Shown: one piece after another, positions 35,560-49,300 of the stretch
How positions within the stretch are numbered: position 1 is the stretch's first letter
Layout: every line of letters begins with the position of its first letter
Source of the DNA: Montifringilla adamsi
Taxonomy: Eukaryota > Chordata > Aves > Passeriformes > Passeridae
DNA: 64,000 nucleotides
NCBI GenBank assembly: GCA_017590115.1
Contig: JAGGNK010010225.1
Coordinates: 6,820,001-6,884,000, forward strand
Direction: 5' to 3'
The notes under the pieces: model-generated
What the model was told of the DNA's origin: nothing
Database searches by the model: none
The model's input: only the letters and a program-made list of their open reading frames with translations
Translations under genes and position numbers: made by a program

Positions 35560-37160
35560 ATATCTAAGTCTACATCCCAAGTGATGTAGTTCATTTCAAC
35601 ATCCTTCTCCACCTGTCAGTTTCAGAGGCTGATGAACACTGATCACGCTTTGGCATTCAATGCATTTTTCTTATGATCCATATTCTCAAGGCTACTGCTC
35701 GAGTCATAACTAAAGTGCCAATCTTTGCCCCTGTGATTACTTTGCTTCCCATGCTGCATTATTCCTGGACACTGGAGACAGTCATAAGCCCTGAGAGGCT
35801 GGAAGGAGGTAGACTGAATTTTGCCTGCAAAATATTCTTTTTATAAGCATCCTACAGAGTGCTTTCCTTGCAACAGTTATCCTCAGTAGGACCAATTTCC
35901 TGCTGGTCAAATCCCTTTACCCATATTCTGTCTCACAGGCTCCCATCTGTTTGAAGGAGTTCTGTGGATTTTTTACTCTGGACAACAAGCTGTCCACTGC
36001 CAACTTGTTGAACAGATGTAGAACCAATTTGGCATCCAGAGGTGCACCTCATCTTCAGACCCCTCCTTCAGGCCTTTCTCCATCAGTTACAGCTGCCCTT
36101 CTCATCTCATCACACTCTCATAATAGCAGCATCAACCAGAAATGGGGAAAAAAAACAACACTTCTGTTTTGAGACACTACATGTCTGCTCTGTTATGAAG
36201 CAAGAAGAACATGGGTTTTAACCATAGGTTTCTTATCAGAGGTAAAAGAGAAAGCATGGGGGAAGAAACAAGATTCCTGTGAAGAAAAGAAAGGTGGATG
36301 AAAAAGAAAATCAAGAATAGGGCTTTTTTTTTCTTTCCTTAGACTCATTAAGCACAGAGAAATAAGAGACAGCAGGCCAAGCAGCACTTGTTCCTAATAC
36401 CAAGGGACAAGTATGCAAAAAGTTTCTTTGGCAAAAGATACCTTTATTGAACATTCTTTTTAAGTGAGCAGCCAGGAGTTACCTACAGAGAACCATAGGA
36501 CTCTGTGGTCAGATTGGGAGCAGACATTCACATCCCAGACTGAGCCCTAGAATCTGGCACGTCTCTTACAGACCAGATGCTGAGATGTGCATGCTACTGT
36601 CGCAGAGATGGCATTCAGAATTTGGATTACATTCTGTTCACAGTGCCTTGTATTTTGCTGGAAAAATAATGAAGATTTTGATGTATTCACAAAGGGCAAC
36701 ATTCCCAGGATCCTGGAGTCTGTCAATCTGCTAATGCCAGGAAATAATCTGGCTGTGCGCTGAAAGTGTGACAAGGATGACTGCAGCAATGTCTCTATGT
36801 GCTTCAAGTGACTCTGTATGTTAAAAATATGCTGGGGAGCAGATACATCCCAGAAGAGAGCAGAGGATCTCTGTGCAGCTCTGACGCTCAGCCCGGATGT
36901 TCAACGCAGGCCTTAGCTATTACATGTGCGCAGAACAGAGACAGGTTAATATTTCCACCCAGCTCCACTCATTCATCTCTTCCAAACTGCAAGTGGGGTG
37001 GGAATGGATCAAAGCAAGAACACCACCTACTTTCCAGGTTATGTCTCTAGCTTGCACACACCCTACGTCCAAATATTTCTGTCATTGTCTCTCTTTTCCC
37101 CTCACCAAGAGAAGACGTCTACCCTGCTGACCTTATCACCTTCCTCACTGGATCCCCCTG
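35560..37160. other. unexplained slightly GC-richer unique block
   Basis: Compared with its flanks this 1.6-kb block has more C and G and overlapping short ORFs on both strands (plus 35951-36172, 36799-37050, 36897-37130; minus 36547-36807). None shows a recognisable domain or consistent splice borders. It could be an unrecognised old repeat, a piece of a non-coding transcript or simply a compositional patch. Confidence 0.3.
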
Positions 37161-40100
37161 CTGTGTTCTATCAGTTACTTTCTAAGCTATGTGGCCAACT
37201 GTCTTACACTAATATAATTCTTATGCTAATCTAATTCTATGATACTGTGAAAAATCTTTCTGTCATTAACTCTTACTCATTGTTTGCTGAGTCAGCCAAC
37301 GTGCATTTGGGGTTCCACTCATACATAGACCTTTGAGTGACATGGATATTGCAGGAAATTAATTTTTTTTTTGCTGTATCACAGATCCATTATGTGGCAT
37401 TTTATTAAGAAACTGTAATAGTTTGTCCAGATATCTTAAGCACTTGCAGTCTAAATATGGTAAACAGTGGATAAACAGATACAAGCACATTGCACAAAGT
37501 AAAAATGCAGTTAAACAGAAAAAGTGGAGATGCATTTTAAATTTTAGGGTCCATATCCACAAACTTCTCAGCAGAAAAATTCAGTTCTCAATTATACAAA
37601 CTTTAAAGATTCTAGTAGATTTTTAGTACAGTAGTACAATATTTGTTTACAGAAGCCACAATTGAAAACTTTCCAGTCAGGTTCCTCACCAAAGAACTCC
37701 TCTACTGAAAATTCTACTTTTTCTCCATATTCTACAGATTACTTTGCTAGCAAAATAACTTCTTTCAAAGAGAAAAACTTTGGAAATACTCTCAAATTTC
37801 ACAGAGGTTTAAAAAGAGTTTTTCCTCAGGCATATAATACTATGTTAATCAATTGGATCATCTTTAAAAAATATTCAAAATGCTTAACTCCTTCAGTGTA
37901 TTCCCTCCATGTTACCCATATATTATAAACCTTGCAGTCCTACTATTTATATCTAAACTGAAAAACTTTCTCCTGTCTACTACTAGAATAAAAAGTTATC
38001 TCAATGAGCCTAATATAATGTTGAATACAAAGACTGAAGTGCAATTTTAAGAAATCTTTGTTCTAAAAGGGGTGTCTCCAATCTTTATTATCATACATCA
38101 TCACTTTTTCGGGTAGTCCTCTGGCAGCTGTGAACAAAGTTTTTCAGCCATTTATCTATTTCAATCACAATAGGCTGAATCATCACCATCTCTAAATCAT
38201 TTTTAACCATGCACATGATACATAATAAAAGAGTTTGCTAGAAAAATGCAGATTTTCTATCCCAATTTTTAAAAATCCTACTGCAAATTTGAAAATAGTA
38301 AGTTCTTGGGGAGTTTTGCATTAAAAATATTCTCTTGTCTTTAGTCATTAGAAAACGTTTTTCCTATATTTTCTCTAAATACATGATACTAAGAAAGCCA
38401 TGCTACAAGGTATGATTGAAGTTTAAATGGGATTCCAGGACACTTTGTGGTCACTGTTTGACAGGAGAAGGAAATCAGTGCTAGGAAAAATCACTGAGAA
38501 GTTACATGGAGGCAGTAATAATCCAGGTTTTCATACTGACCAAATAGCTCTTCAGATGACATGGAGCTTTTGGTTTTTGCTTATCCACATGGGAATCAGT
38601 TATACAAAAAAATCATTCTCCTCAATTCAGAGAATTTTTATTTAAGACAATGATTTCTATTGACTTTTCTTTAATCTTCAGCCTCAAATATATCAATACT
38701 GTGTAAAAACTGATATGAGCATACAAAGTCCTTACCAGTTTTCCACAGGTGGTTTCAAAATATGCAGCAGAGAAACCACCACTGGGGATGAAAAGGAGAT
38801 TATTCTGCCTGAAGCAGTGGGTGTCAATAGGCAGAGGGCTTCAAAAACACCAGGATGTTCAGGGATGATCACTTCAGATGCTTTGCCACCTGGACTGATT
38901 TCCCCAGAAATATTCTGATTGCTTCATCTGAATTCATTTCTATTACAATCACTGCTATAAGGGCCAGACGTATGTGTTCAGAGCATTCAGTAGCTACAGT
39001 TTGACATGAAGAACCCCACGCTTCTGATTTCTAACAAAAAGGAGCATAGAGTACTCCTAATTGCAACAGCAAATTTTGTTGATTTGTTGCTGGAAAAAGC
39101 AAAATTAACACCTGATATTCTATTATTATGAGGCAGGGATTGATAACAGCTCCTTTCTTTGTTGCAGATGTTGCAGGTTGTTTCTTGTTCCTCTTCTTTG
39201 AAAAAAAATAATAGAAAAAGCAAAGCAAATGGAGCATTTTGAGTAAGAATATGTAAGGGAAACATTCTTTATCAGAAAAGTTTAAAACATTTTGCTTAGG
39301 GTTTTGGAGATAGCTGAGGCTCATCCTTGCATAAAAACACAGAAAAGCACAGGTTGAACACACAGCCTTAACTACCAAAACCATTTCACACCATCAAGCA
39401 CAGGACACAGATATATATGGATACCAGCACTGGGATATATTGTGCCAAGAAATTATGATTTTGACAAAAATTTTTTGTGTGTTTTGGTTAAAAAAGAAAA
39501 AGTTGCACACCTAGTTCAACCCACCAAAACCTGACCTCAATAAGTCATAATAGCTGTACTCTAGTCCTGCCACTAATTTTTAATAAATAAATTATTTAAT
39601 GCAACTGCCTTTTAAAAGAGGTTCTGTGGCCTCCACTTGCTCATTTGTGCAGAGGTAAAAACATCATAGTGAGATCTCAAGTGTTGTAGCAATTAAAAAA
39701 TGAGAAAGATGCTGTTCTAGGATTTTCAGGGACATTGCACTTCACAATCTTCAATTTTACAATTAGGATAACTTCCAATGTGTTTATAACCTTAAGAATG
39801 TCAACATGTTTCCATTATCTACTGTGTACATATTATTTTGAACCTACTTCACAGTGCAGAATATATTAATGTATTTATTTAGATTCTGATAAAGTGGTCC
39901 TTCAGACACTTAAGGACTTAAAGTCTGCATGAAAATCTTGAACAGACAAGTATTTTAAAATGTGGAAAAATCATTAAATGTTAAATAAGGACTTGCATAT
40001 ATTTCCATTGCTTCATTAGCATTTTTTGATTAAAAATTACATGCAAAATTTACAAAGAGAACAGTAAGGGTCTAATACTCTCTAGCACTTAACAGTTCAC

Positions 40101-41140
40101 CAGGGCACATTTTTCATTAAAAAAAATTAATAAAATAATAGAAGGGAAATAAAAAGCTTAAAAGAAAAAAGGAGAATGAAATTTATTTCATCTGGCTTTG
40201 AACATGAGGGGCAGACATGATAGATGACAGCTCTTGTATGTTCACTGTTTCTGTCTGATAGAGGGTCAGTCTCAAAAAGTGACCTATTATGTAGGGATCT
40301 GAAAAACAGATCTCATGGGTGTCATGGCCTTTTACAGTATTCTGAAAGGCTCCAAAACCTAGTAACCAGTCTCTCTCCCCTCAGCTTTCAGAGGGCTTCA
40401 AAGTTAATATGGCTGGCCTCAGGCAGGTGCTCATTGAGTTGTGCCTGTGAAACTGCTTGAAGTTTTACAACTGTGTTCCAGAAATGAGTTATGTAAAAAT
40501 ACCCTCTTGCTTACTCCTCATCTGCTGTCTTTTTGCAGTTAAAGCCATGTTGTATCCTTCTGAAACACTATTAATTTTCTATTCTTAATTGCTTCATCAT
40601 TTTCATACAAGGTAAAAAATTGGGATTACACTGGACCACTGCAGTCATATGTCAAACAGTCTCATGAGGGCAATTCATTCCATTGCCATTGTAATGCAGA
40701 GATCAAATACACTGTTGTACATGACATGACCTTCTTCTAATTGTTTCAATCATTTCTGCCTGTCTTCCAAATTTAAATGCTCGGATCCCAGCTGCTTTCA
40801 GGTATATAGTTTCTAGGCCTGCAAGGGATTTTAATCACATTGCTGTCCACCCGGTATTTCAGAAGGAGGGGAAGGAAATCACTGACTCATTGGGCCAATG
40901 TCTTGGCATCATCCTGAAAGGGATAAGGCAGAGAGAAGACTACCACACAAGAAAATAAAAAAAAAAAAAAGTTATCCATCTTATTTGGAATCTAAGGACA
41001 CTGGATATGAGAATGAGAAAATATGTTTCTGTACAATAGCAAGCTTTTAATTCCTGTATCAAAGTATAGCTTCCACATGATTTATATGTGTGATTTTATA
41101 TTCACAAAATCCAAAATGTTTTCACAATTTCTGTAATAAA
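37161..41140. other. unique AT-rich sequence, no gene seen
   Basis: No gene or repeat family is recognised. Short simple-sequence runs include an A run near 40958-40971. The minus-strand ORFs at 38987-39384 overlap each other in different frames and contain low-complexity phenylalanine-rich strings. Confidence 0.5.
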
Positions 41141-41192
41141 GTTGTATAAATGTAAAGCCAAGTGAAGTTCTATAAATGTAAAACCAAGTGAA
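41141..41192. repeat. 26-bp tandem duplication (two copies)
   Basis: GTTGTATAAATGTAAAGCCA at 41141 is repeated from 41167 as GTTCTATAAATGTAAAACCA, each followed by AGTGAA. There are two mismatches in 26 bases. It is a local slippage-type duplication. Confidence 0.9.
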
Positions 41193-43178
41193 TAATCTAC
41201 TAGGAATAAGTTGTTAAATATATTTCTCTGTTTGTTCAATAAAAATCTAGGCCTTTTTTTTCTCTGAAATCATTAACCAGATTTCTTTGCAAACAATTTT
41301 CTCTCTTTAGAGAGCAAAAATTGCACATTCTTGTGCATTTAAACAGAAAATTTTCAGATCCACACAACGCTTGTCAGTGCTTGTCTGCACAGTAAGTAGC
41401 ACAGTTGGAGATGAAGAGACACACAGTGGGAAATGAGGGTGCTCACCTGATTTGCTTGGTATCAGCTTTTACTTGGCAGAACCAACACCAGTTGGGAGCT
41501 CACACAGATAAAGTTATTTGTGGAAAATTAGTCATCCATAAGGTCAAGAGAACATTTCTTTTTCCAATTAACTCAAGTGCCATAGATTTTAAAACTTTGA
41601 GAACAGAACTGTAGCCATGAAAAACCACAACTTGATGCTATGTATTATTCTGAAGGTGCTTTTTTTTTCTATTTCTTATTCATTTGAAACAAACTACCAG
41701 CTTTCAAAGAATCTTTTTTTATGCTGACAAAGCTGAAGTATCTTCTGCAATTCTTAACAAATATTTTCTTATGTAGGCTACTATGCCTAGGGTGATAGTT
41801 GATTCATATAAAACTTAAAACTCATGAGTAATTCCATTCAGTTCATTATATTACTCATACCCTTTAATGAAGATACACATTTAAGTATCTTGAGAACTCT
41901 TTAGAATATACAGGGTCAATTAGAGAATTAGGGACTTTTCATGTGGGTTGATTACCAACTTCCCCTGCTCACCCCCCTCCCTCAGAAGTCCATTTTTGAA
42001 TCACTGAAGCCTCTTAGAATTCTGAACAACTCATACAGCAAAAAAATAGTAAAAAACAAGAAACAGAGTTGTAAAACCAAACCGCGCTATGTTGCTGGCT
42101 TATGAGGCAGACTATGCAGGATAGTGTAATGGGGGAAAAAAGCAGACTGACTTTTTCCTAAAAAAAATATTTTTACCTTGCATCTGTGTGCCCAAGTCCC
42201 TCTGGAATTTTAAGAATGTAATGCATAACTAATTTTAAAACTAAACAAAATTACCATCTCTTTTTCTGAATGTAATTCAAATGTACACTTGTGCAAGTTT
42301 TGGGTTGTTTATTTTAAATGGCAAATGGAAGATGGACCCATACTGACACCAAGAAACACCAAAGAAATCCCCTGGGAAAGGCCCAACACAGGTCATTACA
42401 CCCACTGTCCCTCCATCTGGCTAAACAGAAGCAAGAAGTTTTCTAGTCTGCCACCTAATTAATAAGAGCACAATTCCAGAATTCATTTGCAACTCAGTAC
42501 TAATGAGTATATATTGACAGCAAGAGTTTCTATTTTAGACATATTAGTGAATATAATTGTATTCCATTCCCAGTGATTGGCATTTTGGATCACACATCAT
42601 GAAAGAGGGTGGAGATAAAGTTTTCCTCTCCGAAGAAATTCAGTGTTGGATACCAGGGTTCCACAATAACAGCCAAATCAAATTGTTGGAACTTAACACT
42701 GTGAAGCACTTTTCTTTCAAATTGCTTGATGATTTTGAAAACCTGAATCCATCTCTTACTATCTGTTTTTTAATCCATATGGAGCAGCAGTCCAAACTAA
42801 GATCTAGAATTAAAATTACTAAAACACATTGGAAAATCTTTGCACAAAAATGAAAGAACAAGAACTAAGTTAATTCTTTTTTAAAAGCAGTATAATTTTC
42901 CTTCTTTGTATTTATAGGAATTCAGATATATCAACAGTATTCTCCCGTAGATCTCACATTTTTTTTCCATTTTCTAATAACTTGTGATGAATTTAAATAA
43001 TGCAATTCCTTAAGTTGATGCTAAATATCAAACTCCAGCCAGTGCTTGACAATAATTACATGCATTTTATATGAATAAATAATTTTTAAAAGAGCAAACA
43101 TTCTGGTACTTTCAAATGAAGTCTTTACTGATTTGTGTACAACAATAATCCTTCTCTTTTTCTGTGTATTGTCTTCAG
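41193..43178. other. unique AT-rich sequence, no gene seen
   Basis: No recognisable gene or repeat family. Frames at 42557-42853 (plus) and 42640-42861 (minus) overlap each other and are taken as chance ORFs. Confidence 0.5.
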
Positions 43179-43338
43179 AGGCATCAACATGAAGGACAGG
43201 AAAATAACCCTGCAGCTTGTGTGATGCCCAGCAACAAGAATTTTAAGTGCCTTACTAATGGTGATATAGAGAATTGCATCACATTCCAGTGGAAAGAGAT
43301 GTTAAACACAAATATCAACACAACATTCAGAAGCCCAT
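43179..43338 (+). other. candidate isolated exon (unconfirmed)
   Basis: A strong splice-acceptor pattern precedes it: a pyrimidine-rich CTTCTCTTTTTCTGTG stretch and then TTCAG ending at 43178. A donor-like CAT|GTAAGA follows at 43338/43339. The 160 bases between are open in one frame, reading RHQHEGQENNPAACVMPSNK at the start and ending TTFRSPC, with four cysteines. Length 160 leaves phase 1, so it could be an internal coding exon. I recognise no protein family. It could equally be a non-coding RNA exon or a pseudo-exon, as splice-like sites are frequent in intronic and intergenic DNA. Confidence 0.2.
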
Positions 43339-46300
43339 GTAAGAATCAGTGAGTGCAATAACAGGCATTTTGTCGGCAATGATTCCTTTCACACAAGTTT
43401 TCAGACTACCTTAAAACCCTCAGCCCCCTGGTAAGATTGAACTATTAACTGTGATGAAGCATATGTGTGTAACACTTCACAAGTGGCAAAGCTGGACAAA
43501 ATGACGTACAAGAGATCTGAATATGTTAAAGCATATTCATGAAGTAAGATTGGTTAGGGAAATAGAATATATATACACATTATCAGTAAGAACATTCCTT
43601 TCCCTGACAATCTACAAATTTACATGTCACTATACAGTGTCAGTCATTAAAATCTTTAAAATTGCCACTTAAAACAAGTGTAATTTAAATATCACAGTAT
43701 TTTCCTTACTTTTCTAAGGTTAACTGCACATAAGTGACAAATGCGAAGTCACAGAGGCATGACCAGTGCAATTGGAGTTATACAGAACAATTCAGAAATG
43801 CACCTTTACCAAAAAGATATACATAATTTAAATTAACAGAGCATCCCAAGTCAGTGACTGAGATCTGAGAGTGTTGCATCCTTGATTGTACGTGAGCACA
43901 GCTAGAAAGTTTGCAATGACGTTCCAATTCAAACACAAAGGGAGTAAGAAAAATGTCCTTATCACTTTACATGGTGGCATAGAGAGATAAATCAGCTTCC
44001 CCTAAACAGAGGCAAAATGATGAGCTGATTCCAGGAGCAGATTTTCATGGGACATCCCAGCAAATAGTGTCAGGACATTTGCTGCTTACAGCAGTCTGGC
44101 ATCAGGCATCAGCATTAGTGTGCAGGTGATTATAAGGAAGCAGCTACACTTCCAGCAAGGGCTAAATTTTGCTTTCACCTACTAAATCAATGCATGGAGC
44201 TGGTCCTTTGTAGCAGGCTAAATTAACTTGGTCAGTTTTTTTAAAACTGGGATTTTCTGAAGCCAGTTCTAAAGCTATTCAGTGGGCTACAATATGTGAA
44301 ATCACAGCAAATATAGTTTCAATAAATTTTTCATGAGGTTTAGGTCCTGATTCTGTTTTCATCCTTACCTGTGTCTATACCTACCTGGAACTCTGTTCAG
44401 TATACAGACATCTACAGTGATAACAAAAACCTGCTACTGAACATAATATTTTACACTCTAAGCTGAGCTTCTTCATAATCCTCTAATACATCATATCGAA
44501 ATACCAATGCTTGTACATGTAAGTATGGGCGTATGGCATATTTGAAGATTTCAGGACACGTATGCCAGCATGAAAATACACTCATTTACATGCTAGGAGA
44601 CATTATGGTAAAGATAATCCAGGGTACAGACATATGGATTCAACTAGCAAACCCTCTTCAATACAAGCATTTTTTACGAATATGAAGGCATGTTAACAGA
44701 TTAGAACTGATGTTCCCTATACTGAAGAGAATTTCAATCTACATAGTTAAAGAACAAACCTAATTTAGATTTGCTAGGTCCAGAATTTGCTACCAAAGGA
44801 AAAAAATGAAATCTGTTTGATGCAGCTTGCCCCTTTTATCTTTCAAATAAAGAAAGAACTCTTGACAGTCATAGAAAATATAGCATTTATCCTCTGTAAT
44901 TTATAAAATAACTGTACATATAATTAATGATCTGAAATATTTAAAATAAAATATTCAAATTATATTTGTGTATGAAAAATGAGCCCCTATGAACTCAGCA
45001 TTTTTAAAAAGCATTTTATCTCACTGTAAAAATAGTAGAACATTTAGAAGAGAATACTGAAAGAAACAGCATTGGTGAAAGCTGCGGTTTGTAATTGCAA
45101 AGTTAATTATCTTTCCTAAACCATCAGTTGTCACTTAGATAGACCAGATTCTAGCAGGCTCTCAGGGGACTGACTTTATTTCATTCCTAATGGCTTGGGA
45201 CCCACCATTTTGCTGTCTCTGAACATTTGGTCACTGAATGCACCATTTATGGAGTATTGTTTAATTAAGGGCAAATTAAGAGAACTGTGCACAGAATTTA
45301 ATTTCATATCCTGTGTAAATTCTTTTAAAGAGGGTACTAACTATAGGCATTATAACTTTTCATTATCCACTGTTTCTACAAGGTATTGACAATTTATTGT
45401 TTGCAACAGTTAAGAGTTTTGTTTACCCTTTGGGGAATTCTGCTGGCACTGCAGTTTTTTGCTTCATCATTCCATTAACCCCCTATATGCCACTTTCACT
45501 GTTTTGTGATCAGCCATATATTTGAAAATCCACTTTTTTTTTCATACATGTTCAAATATACGTCCATAACAAAATAAAACAAGGCTAGAAAATAAGATGT
45601 ACTATATGCATATAGTGCACATGTGCAACAGGAATTCCTATAAGACTAGTGGAGACTACTTTGTCTGCACTGCAGACAGCCAAAATTAACTGAATCTCCT
45701 TATGCTGTTTCCTCTAAACAGAAAGTAAGAAAGTGCAGAGAGCTAGAATATTCAATGTTGTACAGAACCTCCTAGTCCCTTCTTGGCAGAGACACTTGCA
45801 CAGTTTTGATGTAGTTTCCATTAAGTGGTTCTTCAGCTACTGCATGTGACCTGCAGTTTGCTTTTCCGTTTCCCTCACTCTCACCGAGTCCTTCTGCTTG
45901 AGCTTCAAAAGCTGCTTGGATTGTGATGCAGCACAATGGCTGCAATGTCACCAGCACAAAAGAAAGCATGTTTACTGAAGTCAACTAAAAAATGTATTTA
46001 CTAGCAATAAAATGATTTCATCTGGAGTGAAGGACCAATTCCATTTTATGCTCGCAAAAGCATATAGCTTGAAAGTAGTTATTAATAGTCTTTGAAAGTA
46101 ACAATCTGCCTCCAAATATTTCTATATTTCTGTTTCTAGAATATTTTAATAATCACAGAGGAAATGCATACTCTGGAGCAAAGGTACTCCAAACAGTACA
46201 AAACACAGCTTATATACATCCTGCAAAGTCTATGTAGAGCACAAGCATGGAGCACAAGTAACTGTCAAACATCCATGGTATGTTTTACCAAATGACCAGA

Positions 46301-49300
46301 AGCAAATAAATCGAAGGCTCTTATCAGAAAAAAGACAGAAATGGTTTGCAAAGCTTGAAGACATTCAGTATCATTATGCCAAACCAGTGGCAATACTTGA
46401 TTTTTTCAGGAAGATTGCATAAAACTATCCAGAGAGGTTAATCCAGCAAACCTAGTAAGAGCTATGCAGACAGGAACACTGTTTTCAATCCACAGTAAGC
46501 AATCTCTCACTTCAAATTCCCTGTTGTTCTCACATCAGGGTGTAGCTGCTTTGACTGAAGAACTTTTATAGTCACTCAATTTCTTTCCTCATACTTCTGT
46601 TAGAAGAGAAGAAGAGTAAATTGCAACATTTGCAAATTATCTTCACAAAATACCAACCAGGATAGCCAGAAGACGTATTCCTGGTTAAATTGCTATTATT
46701 TCTATATTCCAAGAAAATGACTTAACCTCTGATCTGGGATTTTGATATGATAGAGGACTCTGCTCTCTGTCTTATGTTATTAAACTTGTCCCAATCTTTC
46801 ACCCACTCCCTTAAACATATAAGATCCTTGATGTATACCAATACTGCAAGTAAATTAGTATAAATGTTTAACCATTTTTACTTCCTAGCATATTTTTAAT
46901 GGTGCCAAAATTGATAACATAGATCATTAGTAGCATAAAGGATTGTTGTGGTTGTTGTTGTTCCTCTCTAGATATAGCTGCCTATTTCTGAAGAAACTGG
47001 ATCTTCAAAGCATGTCTTACTGGAGAATGAAGCATTTAATTTTTTTAAGGAAGCTCATTTGTCTGCTTAGAAAAAGCGTATGAAATTTCACTGCAAAAGC
47101 AATTATAAGACAAAATTAGCACTAAGAATGAAAGGACTATCTTAATGATGACTGTAGCATCACTGACATGACATTATAATACTGTAAGAATTATACAGCA
47201 TCCAAAACCTGTCAAATGAGATTTAGGAATATAGTTTGGAAGATATCCCCTATTGAGTTACTGTCCATAATCCTGATACAAATCCTGTAAAGTGTTCGTG
47301 TGAGGTAGTCCATATGCTAAGGGTAGCATATAATTTCAAAGCTGTCAGTTTTAATTTCTGTTTTATTAATTTTCCCATAAGTCTACAGACATACATTTCA
47401 GAGGATATCTATCTACTAGATTGTACACAAAGAAGCAACAAAGAGATGGCTAATCCTGACGTGCTTCACCATGAAGATTTGACACATGGGAAGGAATAAG
47501 TGTAAACACCACGCTATGAGACGCAGGTGGGAAGATGTTGAAAACCTGGAGGACCAGAGATAAAGGACATAGGGATGAAGCATGGATTCAAGAGGAAAAT
47601 ATGGATTTTTGCGTGCATGCCAAGGGAGAATGGAGGGGAGAACCTGTATTTGAATTACAGGTCTACACCTGCTTAAGTTTTCCAGTTCTACCATCACATT
47701 CTTGCCCTTAAAGGAAAACCATGACAAGAGTTAATTTAGCCCTTTGCCTGAAAAAACAGCTGCAATCACACTATCTGGAAAGAGAATCCTTAGATATCTT
47801 GGTAAAATGTTGTCTGTGACTGGCTGTGATTAGTTGATAGAAAAATGATGCAGGAAAGTGCAAATGAAGAACAGGCCCAAGACTTGTCTAAAAGTCCAGA
47901 GCAAACCGGTAAACATAAAAGTTTGCAGGAACTCATTGCCAGTTCTATTCTTTTCTAGTGGAATGTTTAGCAGAGGTTGATCGCCTCCTGTGGCAGGGCT
48001 GTGAGAACCCGAAGTAATGCATTTAACACAATATCAGTTTTCTTCCTACTACACAGCAATTTGCACTTTAACATCCGTGAGCCTCACATTTAAAAGGCAG
48101 GACTATGAAAATGTTCTGAATTTGCATATTTTCTTGAAAAAACGCTATGATAGGAAAGCTGTGTCAGTAGCTGATCCCATATAGACCATCGCTACCTTTA
48201 TCATACCTTTTTCATCTTTAATTCCCATGTAAAAGACAAAGAAACTCAGACATAAGCTTTCTAGTTACACCTACACTGCCAAATAAAATAGGGTGAGTGA
48301 CTGAAAACTGGATTCTTGATTGTTCATACTGCTTAACTTCTCTCTCACCTTTGACCTAACCCCAGGTATCATCCTGGACACAGTTCATTCTCATGACAGA
48401 TTCCAAAACGGATATGACAACATTACTAAGCATGCTTCTCTCTGCCTGACACTATAAGCCACTTTCTCAAGTGTACTTTTTTCAGCCAATTTGCCTCCTA
48501 AAAAAACAAAACCACCAAAAAGTCCTAAGGCCTAACAACAATGTAGGATTGTAAAATTACAGGACCAGCCCCTACTCTGACTGATATATTCCTTTACTAA
48601 CTTAGTAACACAAAAACTGAAGAAAGGAATTTTTCCAATAACATCACTGGGGTTCTATTGAGTATTTCTGATAAGAATCTCTGAAATAACATAATGGTAG
48701 AATCAAATTAATTTCTAGATATCTGTCAATATAATAGAGGCAATTAGATCATGTGTAATGTAAGACTGGCTTTAAAATTTGCTGGCATCATGGATCACTG
48801 TTGAATGAATTAATGCAAATGTTTATATTGAAGTTAATACTTTATGAACACTGAAGTATGTATAATATTTTTATCATGTAAAATAATTTAATGTATTTAA
48901 GATAATTAAGTTGCAATGAAAATGTGTTTTGATAATTTGTTAAAAATAACTGAGGCTAAACCTATTTTTGTCAAGAGCAAATTTGAAATCCAATGTTCTT
49001 TATTTTAATCTCCCTGTTTTTCACTCTCCCTCAGATAATTGTTCTTTAGAATAGCAGCAGCTATGTCTGCATGTCAGTTCTCAGATTCCAGATGTGCCTT
49101 AGACCATCTTGTGAACACAAACATAAATCTCAGATCTTTTATCCAGCAGTTTAGCTCTAGACCTGTAAAAAAAGTGAGCCAGTGCTCTCCATAGGATACC
49201 ATCTGGACTCTGCAGCTAAGATTCAAATACTGGGCATGGTACAAATCATGTGAAAGTTAATCATACAAATAGCTGCTGTCATTTTGTTTCTCCTATATAT

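Noticed and set aside
39031..39384. 117-codon minus-strand ORF
   Set aside because: Overlaps another ORF in a different frame and is Phe- and Lys-rich low complexity.
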